DNA of 64,000 nt from Polytrichum commune (lineage: Eukaryota; Streptophyta; Polytrichopsida; Polytrichales; Polytrichaceae), in assembly GCA_950295325.1 (NCBI GenBank), contig OX485803.1, positions 49,305,554 to 49,369,553 on the forward strand. The letters run 5' to 3'. Shown here piece by piece: positions 49,004 through 58,476 of this stretch; position 1 is the stretch's first letter, and every line of letters begins with the position of its first letter. The translations under genes and the position numbers were made by a program. The notes under the pieces are model-generated. The model was not told the origin of the DNA. It made no database searches and was given only the letters and a program-made list of their open reading frames with translations.

Positions 49004-49912
49004 GTGAAGTACATAGATGCTAATAGGTACAAGAATCTTATATGACTTGTACTTAATTTTCAGATGCTTGAGGGTGCGTAACGGATTTTTCAGAGTTGGT
49101 GTACTCACATTGAACTCCGTGTCAGTCTGCACAGATTTTGCACGCGAACCCTCAGTTTCTCATGGACTTATTTATAAACTTGCCAATTTGACTGTTTGTC
49201 AAGTTTTGTACACTTGGAACTGTTGCAGGCATCATTCCTGTGACAAGGTGACATAAGTTAATATTTTGGAATTTAGCACCTTTGAGCCTTCATCAATTGG
49301 ATAACTCAATTTGTGACAAGTATGGAGACTGCCATTCAGCATGCTGTAATAACTAACTTGCCTCATTTTTTCAAATACAGTTCTGAAAGAAGATGTTCAC
49401 CTACATTGCCATCCTCGTGGCATAATGCATGCTCTGCCATTCACCAATGATGACATGGCTAGGTCTTGAGTTGCAAATGAAACCACCTTCTTCAGGGCTA
49501 GACTTGCAGAGAGGATTGCCTTCAAACTCTTCCAACATGTATGCCTCCAGAAGCTCTGCAACCAACAAACCCCTTGCAGGGAAGAACTATAAGTTCCGTC
49601 CAGATAGTAACACAGGTAATTAAAAAATTCTGAGATTGAGAATTACACTCTGTATTTGATCTTCCATGGCACTAGTTTAAGCCAAGCCAAATGGCCCCAC
49701 ACCTCCACACTTGGATTGTGCTTTAGGTCACATGCCATCATAATTAAAAAGTCCCTAAGCCAGTTATTTATCTTAAAGGACACCTAGAATACATGAGTGG
49801 TGCGTGGTTCTAAGAATAGACACCAAAAAGATATTGGACTACATGATCGAAATTTGTTAACTATTTTAGGTTCATTTAGGTTGGGTAGAGTGGGCTTGGG
49901 AGGGGGGGGGGA
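49004..49912. other. CFAP36 3' flank, no further gene seen
   Basis: The frame at 49429-49623 has moderately gene-like composition but no recognisable motif. It may be 3' UTR. It ends just before a long G run and the MITE at 49913. Confidence 0.4.
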
Positions 49913-50315
49913 GGGTGAGTTTCCATGTAGGCCGCTCGCCCACCATATTCTAGTATGAATAAGGACAAACCCGTCCAAATGTAGAGGGAATCTGGTGGGG
50001 TAGGGTTCTTATGTGCCAATTACTAGCTATTCTCATCTTCTCATATATGGGATCACCTACTAACCTCCTCCTCCGGGTTGAACCCTCTTTCTCCTTCTAA
50101 AATTAGTCTTCAATTTTTAAGTGACCGACACTTGTAGGCTAAAGATTCTTTAGTGAACGCATGGAAGTCTAGCAGTATGTGTCCACAGCCCACCACATTC
50201 TAGTGGACCATTAGAATGCGGTTGAATGACAGCTTGTGCTTAACTACATGCAGACACCTCCAACCCACTATTTTCTACAATCTCGTGGGCGAGTGGCCTA
50301 CATGGAAACTCACCC
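49913..50315. mobile_element. MITE of the GGGTGAG family, full-length single copy
   Basis: Left end GGGTGAGTTTCCATGTAGGC; right end inverted GGGTGAGTTTCCATGTAGGC. The inverted repeat extends about 30 bases to CGCCCAC. It is the reference for the foldback pair at 17560-18310. TAA follows the right end, but the left flank is a G run, so the target duplication is not conserved or was lost. Confidence 0.8.
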
Positions 50316-52055
50316 TAATTGTTCATCATGACTCCATCATTTTTGACTTTGAAAAATCATAGCAACAACATGAGAGAAAAGAAATTTTCATCGACTGTGA
50401 CCAAAATCTCATACCACATTCGCAAATCCAAAGTAAATTCTAACTCAGGAAATCCATATTGAGAATTGTCGCACACAGAAAAGAAAAAAAGCATCATTGA
50501 AAACACATTTACCTTAAATACTTACGAGTGGCTTCATTCCCAGTTGACAAGTGGTGAAGTGAAGTGCATGTTGTCAGGGTAGAGTCCAGCGGTTCCGTTA
50601 TTGAAAGAGGGAGACATCTTCCTTCCTCCTCCTCCTCCTCCTCTCCTGGAAAGGAAGGGCCAGCAGGGTGACTGACTGACAAGCACTGCATGCAGGCTTA
50701 CAGACAATCGTGAGTACAAGACTACTGCAAGTGCAATTTGCACTTAACTTACATGGCTTACTGAGCGGACGAGGTCGGGAAGGGAGGGAGCAGGTACTTA
50801 GACTGAGCAAGCCATGAGTTCCTGCAGACAGACATACATTTGAGACTTGAAGTAGTTTTCTTGCCTGTGCCCTTGGTCATGGAGATACCTAGCAATACCA
50901 CTCGGGTTGCATGTAATGCTATTGCCAAACTTGTACGAGTTTATGCCAACGACCATGCTCAGATGTAGAGAGTCCTTGACATTAAGAGCTTCTCATGTCC
51001 AAATATCACTTCCTCAAAAAAAACAAAAGTTGTTTTAGAAGGCATCAAGAGAAGACATGTATGCATTTGAAGCATGGTTTGGACTTTGTAATGTCCGAAA
51101 ACTGAAGTAAAACTATTCCAAACATTCATGGTCCACAGGAGATGCACAAGGAATCGAGATTGAATGAAATTTTAACACTCACTTTACCATATCTCGTCCA
51201 TATCTCACCCTAAATCAGTTTCGCTCGCATTCAAACTATCATTCCTTTTCATATTTCTTGAGATATTCACTTAAAGTTCTCATCTCTTGAAGAAGCATTT
51301 ATTATACAAAGGACAATGTGGTGGTGGTGGTGAAGCCGTCTCCCACCGCTTCCAATCATTTTGAGAACAGTGGACAGGAATGGTGAGGTGGCAAGCTTGG
51401 ACCATTGGGGACAGCAGTAAAGTGATGCATGATTCATGTCCACAAGTGCAATGGGCCATAACAACACGAGTCCAACAAGAACCTACATGTGTTCAACACA
51501 TCTAAAGAGTTTCAACTCATTTATATGTAACTTAAAAATATGTTTCACCAAGTTATTTGAGAAAAACTAATAGCTTTGAATATGGATGACCTCCTAATAT
51601 ATAGCAACAACTTCGCTTGATAATATTTTTTGCAATCTAAACTTGCATTCTTTATTTTATAACAATTGAATAAACAACATGTCTTACGAAACAATGACAT
51701 GCTAAAACCAATGCCGTAATCTCTCGTGCAATGAGTACATATTGTTTCTGAAAATGCTCATGACATGAACATCATGACCCCCATGTTACATCCTTATAAA
51801 GTTGGCATACGGAATTCAAATAAGACATATTTTGATGAAAGAATATCCCTTTTCAATTCTATTGAGTGACATGTAAATCTTTATAAATCATAATAAGAGA
51901 CACACTTAGCGCTTAAAGTAAAGGTTTTAGCACCATCTAACTTATGTGACAAAGGCTTGAGTCTTTACCAATTAACATGCATGTTCTTCATCACTAGGCA
52001 AGTTGCATGCAAGAACCCGCACATCAATCGGAAGCACACACAATTTCTTAACTAA
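50316..52055. other. Intergenic DNA, no gene seen
   Basis: A CTC-type triplet run lies at about 50624-50644. Open frames are short and motif-free. Confidence 0.5.
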
Positions 52056-52860
52056 GGGCCACTTCACACACGTGCCAAGGACCGTGACCATGTAATTGCG
52101 AGGGCCCTTGACACTCATCCATAGGTTCACCCTAAACTCCGTAATATCATCCTCCACAATGTCACACACTCTCTAATATCCTGAAACCCTAGGGAACGGA
52201 CGTTCGTAGTTCAAATCTCACTCCTTATTGTCACATTTCTCTCCCTTATATAACGAAATCAGTCATTAATGCAAGCCACTAAAGAAGTCAACCCACACCC
52301 TCACATTGCGCCATGTGTCAACATGTGAAGTGTCTTCTTCTTCTTCTTCTTCTTATGCCACTTGTTGAATGTTGGTGCATGTGTCCACCACATCGCCCAA
52401 GAAGTTCAAGTGGAGTGGACCACACTAGCGTAGGTGACGGGAGAACGAATTCAAATTGTCCTCACATCTCCTTTGCATTATTCCATAATGTCACATGCTA
52501 CACTAATTCTATAGTATCACGCATCCATGTTAACACTACAAAACTCTGCAATATCATGTGCACTTTGGTTGCCACAGGTGTGATACTACAAAGTTTAGAG
52601 TGTAGTATCACCCGTCTGAGACCCTCGACTCTAACATGATCTCTTGGAGGTGGGCCTGACACAAACTCCGGCAAATCATGAAACATTATCCGTAACCTAT
52701 CATGCAGGAAGGACTCCATGTCAACTTTTCACCCATGATCATTTTTTCACGCACTTAGACCTTCACCTTCTAGTGTGTGAGGTGGCCTTTTTGACCAAAG
52801 GAGAGATCTCTTAGAACGCAATGGTCACGGGCCTTCAGTCTCGCGTGTGTGAAAAGGCCC
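52056..52860. mobile_element. PIF/Harbinger-type MITE, ~805 bp
   Basis: Left end GGGCCACTTCACACACGTGC; right end inverted GGGCCTTTTCACACACGCGA. Both ends are followed inward by a CGTGACC segment. It shares ends and an internal TCTTGGAGGT(A/G)GGCCT block with the element at 57235-57737. TAA precedes the left end, but the right flank is CGA, so the target duplication has decayed. It includes a (CTT)n run at about 52329-52354. Confidence 0.65.
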
Positions 52861-52943
52861 CGACTTGCCATTTTCTGTAGTTTTGAAACGTCATTTCCTC
52901 GTTTTGGGGGCAAGGGAATTCACTCTAGTACACGCGTACCTAG

Positions 52944-53013
52944 CTACCTAGCTACTAGCACAAGCAGCTCTAACGACGCGCTACCTAGCTACTAGCACAA
53001 GCAGCTCTAACGA
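52944..53013. repeat. 37-bp perfect tandem duplication
   Basis: The unit CTACCTAGCTACTAGCACAA and its next bases to ACGACGCG is repeated at a 37-base offset (52944 and 52981), with identical sequence over at least 33 bases. Confidence 0.95.
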
Positions 53014-55247
53014 ACATCATCGTAGGCATGTAAGCTTAAGTTAAGGTAGGGTACCACCTTTGAAGTCCGTGTGGGCCTGCCAAGTGCCGAGTTTTTAATA
53101 CAATGTATTACACCTACTAGGCAACAAGTGACGGTTGGGTGAAATCTCACCCACTCATCAATTCCAAGGTCCGGATTCCGATGCCAACTTCGCTTCCACC
53201 AAAGTTTGAACTCATGATCACCATAGCCACCTCCGATCGCAATCCAAGGGGGTAGTTAAACTTGCACCGCTTGCATTCAATGGCACTCTCGGGAGGTGGA
53301 CTCTTCCACTACGTACCGTGAGTGTAAGAAGGGGTATTATTTGAGGCATCAATGTACATGGTATACAGAAGGGAGAGATGTTATATTTCTTTAGTGCGTA
53401 CATTTAGAAAGGCTATTAATAGTTTTTTTGAAGTAAAGGTAGATGTACTGTACAAAAGGGGGAACTAATAAGGTGTAGAGAATTTTTTTGATAATAGATT
53501 TGTTAGTTTCATCCAATTCATGTTATCATCCATTATTGTCATGTGATCCTAGTTCTTTTAAAGACTAACGTGTATGCTCTTGTTAGGGTTTGCACGGATT
53601 TTATATGTAATCCACATCTTTTTAGTCCATGATTTATATTTTGTATATGCAATGGAGGCGATTTATCACTTTAAATTGAAAAGCTTAATTAGTTTTAAAA
53701 CATGAGCCCATTTTCTAGCATTCTGTTTATATGTATACATTTGTTTTTCTGTATAAAATTATAGTATATAGGGAGTTTAATTTCATAGTGAGTCACGCAC
53801 GTTATCTAGATTTCCGATGATGAAGAGTCCACCCCCCCAGGATGGTGTACCACTTTGTTGGATGTGACTATGGGAACTTGAAAGGGAGAGAAAGACTTAT
53901 CATGGCATACGAACATACGTCTCATTCATCGAATGTAAAAGTCTTGAAATACTATGTAGTCAAAAGTTGTTAATCCTAGTTCATTCGACACTAGAATTAG
54001 TTTCAGAAACCCCAAATTAGTCTGGTTCAAGTCATTTGAGATGAATAAAACATGATCCTGGTGAATGACATTAAAACATGAATGTCAAATGTGAACCAGA
54101 CTACCGTAGGTGTCATGTTTTAATATTGGATGAATGAGGAATATGCTTGTATGCATTAATTCCTCCCTCCACTTGCAAGCCGGTGTCCAAGGTAAAAGTA
54201 AAATAAAATGGCCCGTGGTACTTTGTAAGGTCTCAATGTGAACCCAAGAGAAATTATAGTTGGGGTATGTTATTCTATTTTATAACATGACAAATGCAAA
54301 TCACACTATCATATGAGTGGACTATATTTATGACGATGAGATTTGAGGCAATGTCATGATACCATGGAACTGCGTTCGGTATACCTCAAAAAGGTGCTCA
54401 AGAAAATTCTTTCTAAAATTAAATGAAAATCATCAACTATTTTGGCCATGTAAGATTATAAATGGATTTCTCGACTTCAAAGCATGACATGGACCTTGGC
54501 TTGAGTGTAAACCCAATTTGGAGCACACCCTAAGAGTCCCTATTGTGGGCACTTCCAACTCCACAAACAATTGGACAACAATTGGATCAAATTATGAACC
54601 GTCTCATCCAGATAACAATTGTAATGCCAAAACCATGATTGAGACGCAAAAATCAAAAGAGGTCAAAGTGAAGATTATTTTTCCCTTTTGACGATCACAT
54701 AGGCCTACCTAAGTTGGGTTAACAATTGAACCTAGTGTCTATACAAATTGGTGTCTATACTCTACTTATATTGTGAGCCCAAAGTCCCGTCTCGCTAATA
54801 CTTGGACTACTTGTAAACCTTGTTGTAAGGGGTCCCAATGTGAGATGGGGTTTTTCTAAGTGGGGGTAGTAGAAGACAAGAAATTACAATCTCCAAATAG
54901 TTGGTTGTTTATTTAACCATGTGATACACCATGAAGTAGGAAGCACCACTTGCATGTGAACTTGAATTGGCACATGGATTCATGTGGAGTGCAAGTTACA
55001 TGTAGCGAGTGGGATAATGGCTCCCAATTAAGTTGGTTAGCACAACACTTAGATGTTTGAGAAATGGAAACCAACTAACTTATGTGCATACACATACGGG
55101 AGCCACCTTTTCCAAGAAGACTTCTACTTTGCACTATAGAAGTGCACATTAACCCATGTGATTGGGGGATATTGTACTTTTGTCCCGACACATATCCTTG
55201 TTTTTGCACCTTTTGCATAATCTTTCATGGCATGGAAAGCCGGGCAC
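53014..55247. other. Intergenic DNA, no gene seen
   Basis: Includes a degenerate copy of the dispersed repeat at about 54540-54740. No coding feature is supported. Confidence 0.5.
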
Positions 55248-56128
55248 ACTAAATATTGTATCTAGTGTCACATGGCATTTTATGTCACTGTGGTAACTTT
55301 TCTAAAGACTCTTCTTATACATTAGTTTACAAAAATTGTCATCCCAACTTATTTTAGTTCATCTACTTTTGGTATATTATGCATCCTAACATTTATGAGA
55401 TGAAAATACTGTCATGAATGAATGAGTTTTGGATGATAAATCACTTATCAATAATTTTAACATTGTAAATCTATAATGCCCAATTTTTTATTTTGACAAG
55501 GAATGACAAATAATGTTAGGTTTAGATTTAGTGTTGGTGACACTACACGTGCAGTTTACAATTACGACTGAGACAAGACAAACAAAATTGGTGACACTAA
55601 GGGTCGCTTTACACCTAGAGGCCGGGCCAATTCCCCTTGAGGCCGATTGCATGAAATTTCAGCTGCTTTTGGGTTGGAGGCCGGCCTCAACTACACATTA
55701 TAATAAGAATATAATGGGGGCCAATTCTCCCATATGTAAAGGCCTTAGGACCAAGAAGGTAGGCCGATTCAATGAATCTAGCATAATCCAACGGATCTAG
55801 CATAATCTAGCATAGAGCCGTTCATATTTCCATCCAATGGATATGATTCGCTAAATAATCAAATTTTATTTATAATTTTTTATTTATTGAAATATGACAT
55901 TGGCCTTCCATTTTGGGTGCACCCAATTCAATGAGCTCGGACCATGTCATACCATGCATTTCTTGATCAAGAATTTCATACCAAATCAGCCCGGCCTCTA
56001 CATGTAAAGGGGTTGGGGCCGATTTCAGCCTTTTGACCAATCACAAGTGAGGATTTCAAGCCTCTTACACAACGAATTGGCCCGACCTCCAGGTGTAAAG
56101 TGGCCCTAAATACAATATTTGGTGTAGT
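55248..56128. mobile_element. Small palindromic element (CTACACTAAATATGATATTT family), copy 3, interrupted
   Basis: The left part (55248-55600) is collinear with 13013-13372 up to GGTGACACTAA. The missing right end (AATACAATATTTGGTGTAG) resumes after 56109. The 506-bp element at 55601-56106 splits it, so this copy is the older of the two. Confidence 0.75.
55601..56106. mobile_element. Tourist-like (PIF/Harbinger) MITE, nested
   Basis: Left end GGGTCGCTTTACACCTAGAG; right end inverted GGGCCACTTTACACCTGGAG. Inverted similarity continues into GGCCGGGCCAATT. Flanks are TAA at 55598-55600 and 56107-56109. The uninterrupted homologue near 13349-13353 has a single TAA at the same place, which confirms the target duplication. 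Confidence 0.9.
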
Positions 56129-56360
56129 GCTAATGTATCAAGTTTCAATAGGGGATCCAACAAACGCTCAATAACAGGTGTCCAAACAAGAGGATTGACC
56201 ACACTTACCTTATTTCTCAATTAACCCAAACTCAAGAATGTCAAGTGGTCCCTTGCTGCACGGCAATCATGGTGTATCCGAAAGAACTACATGAAAATGG
56301 CCTTTGTAGTTTGAGTGACCTTCTGTAGCATAATTTCCCAAATGTGAGGATTCTGGAAGT

Positions 56361-57147
56361 ACTGTTCTCCCTCTTTAGTATGATATGTTTGGAAAACACA
56401 AAATAAGTCGTATTATCTACGTGTCGTCTTCTCATTAATATGACGAATGGCGTAAAGTTGTTGTATTAGTGAGGAATACGAAAACATAATGAATACGAGC
56501 TTTGAAATATATGAGTAACAAGTGTATGCAATATAGATGGTATGAAATATAATAACCTATAACTCCAAACAAATACAAATATTCTCAAGAACTCTTGAAA
56601 TAAGAGTCCAAAGATCTCTGGTGTTGCTTACCCAAGTTAGCAACGGTCATCTTATCTAAATTCCCTACTAACTTTTGAAAACTAATAATTTCGTTAACAC
56701 CAACATATAATTAAGGAGTTCTCTAATAAGAAACTAGACAACAATGATGCACGACGTTTAGCATCAAGATACTGGTGATACTATATCACCCGTGTACAAG
56801 GCAACATACTAGGCAGGACGCCACTCTAACCCTAACCATGTCCATTCTACACTAGTAACCCTAGTTATCGTTAAGTTCCCAATGATAAGTGAAGTTCCCA
56901 AGTAGTTCCCAAGTGAAAATGGATGTATTTAAGATGTACACAACATAGATGAAAGGCAAGTTAGCATGAACTACCTCTTTAATATGACAAAACGGAGATT
57001 TTCTAAATGCCGGCTGCATTCTTGAGCATCGTAGTCGTACAAAAGAGGGAGTTTTGGACCGAAAAGTTGGGTCTTGCAAGAATGTGTTGTAATATCGAGG
57101 GTGTCATATAAACAAATGGGTGTCGTATTAGTGAGGTTAGACTTATA
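56361..57147. repeat. Dispersed ~790-bp repeat, copy 2
   Basis: Collinear with 19968-20700 in the same orientation. It carries a small indel around 56760-56800 ('actggtgatactatatcacc') that is absent from the first copy. Same weak inverted ends. Confidence 0.7.
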
Positions 57148-57234
57148 ACCAATAGCTGATCTAAGTTAGCTGGGCAAAGGCACGCCTCTTGGAGCGGATT
57201 GGGCTCCACTCCACTCTGTGCCTATGGAGGCTTA

Positions 57235-57737
57235 GGGCCACTTCACACACGAGATTGAGAGCCCATGACCATTACACTTTTAAGCACTCTCATTGGTGGA
57301 AAAGGCGGAGCCGGTCCAAGTTCGCTTCACACTCCACTTGAGGGACCGACGGAATATGTGAATGCAAGATGGATGCAAAGTCTACATGGATTCCTACATG
57401 GTATCGAACGGATCACGTTTCATGGTCACTTGGACCATTTTCAAACACTGCCTCTTGGAGGTAGGCCTACCACAAAACCATTGGGAGACCATGGCACTCC
57501 GAACGCTTGCAACCGTTAACTTATTCTATTTTATCATGTACGAGCCCTCGCATGCATAGAAATTCATTGAAATAGCATTTGGTTGAGGGCCCAGTCACCT
57601 ATGGCTTCACACTGCACTTGAGGGTCCGTGACCACACTACATGATGTTGGAGGTGTGTTGGGTCGGCCTTGGGACACTTTCTTTTGGGCTCTCACAATCT
57701 CATGGTCACGGCCCTTGGCTCTTGTGCGAAGTGGCCC
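57235..57737. mobile_element. PIF/Harbinger-type MITE, 503 bp, upstream of the LTPG gene
   Basis: Left end GGGCCACTTCACACACGAGA; right end inverted GGGCCACTTCGCACAAGAGC. Perfect TTA duplication at 57232-57234 and 57738-57740. Its right end is only about 115 bases from the TATA-like box of the lipid-transfer gene. Confidence 0.9.
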
Positions 57738-57851
57738 TTACAACCTGGAACGAATCCACTCAAGGGCGGGCCTGTGGCCTACACCTAGAGCCACCTCAAA
57801 TTAAACACATTGTGTGTTAGGTGAATGGGCACAGCCTGCAGGTGAGGCTCC

Positions 57852-57858
57852 ATAAATA
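57852..57858 (+). promoter_or_regulatory. Candidate TATA box (ATAAATA) of the LTPG gene
   Basis: ATAAATA within CATAAATACACCC lies about 620 bases upstream of the start codon, just before GC-rich leader sequence. The assignment is inference from position and composition. Confidence 0.4.
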
Positions 57859-57899
57859 CACCCACACACTCCACCTCAAACTTCTAAAGCCTAGCGCTG

Positions 57900-58476
57900 C
57901 CACCAACGCAGGACCGGGTGGCCCGGCTGTTCTCCGGTCAGACCCATGACCGTGACGCGCCAATCTCCACCGCCGTCGGACCTATCACCGGGACACCTAG
58001 GTGGGACACTTGGCAGGGCCGGGTTGCCCCATCATTCACTGCCCGTCTCTCGTCCCCTGTCGGACCTACCACCGCGCGTCCGACTTCCGTTCCCGTCCCG
58101 CGCGGGGAAGGGCTCCCCGAATGGTGAGCACTTCGCGGTTCGGGGGGCGGGTGGGTGTCCTCGTGGCCGGAGGCGCGGGCCTATCGCCGCGCCTCCCTAC
58201 CTCTTCGATTCGGGGAAGTGCGCCCGAAAGGAAGCACTTTTAGCCTCCACCCAGCTCGCAGGAGTGTCCGGAGCCCACGCTGGTCGGCATCCTTCCAGTC
58301 GTCCGAGCATTGGGTTTTTGCCTCGACTCATCATCACTCTGAAGCTGTTGCTGCGGAGCTCCCTTCGTTTTTGGTGTTGCGTTCTGAGCTCACAGGGTTG
58401 TTCACAGGTTTCTGCGAAGGTTTTTGGTGGGAGCAGTTTTGTGGAAGTGGTGTTGCGGAGGTTTTGAGTCGAAGCA
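57900..58476 (+). other. GC-rich, CpG-rich leader/promoter of the LTPG gene
   Basis: A sharp rise in GC and CpG relative to the AT-rich surroundings. GTCGGACCTA occurs twice (about 57976 and 58059), each followed by CACCG-type sequence. Long open frames here are unsupported by motifs and probably reflect few AT-rich stop codons. Likely 5' UTR plus proximal promoter. Confidence 0.5.

Noticed and set aside
49429-49623. Additional CFAP36 exon
   Set aside because: A stop codon already closes the conserved C-terminus at 49003, and the peptide has no similarity to the family.
57946-58467. 173-codon open frame upstream of LTPG
   Set aside because: It lies in GC-rich leader sequence with few stop codons by chance. 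It has no motif and is out of keeping with the LTPG start at 58477.
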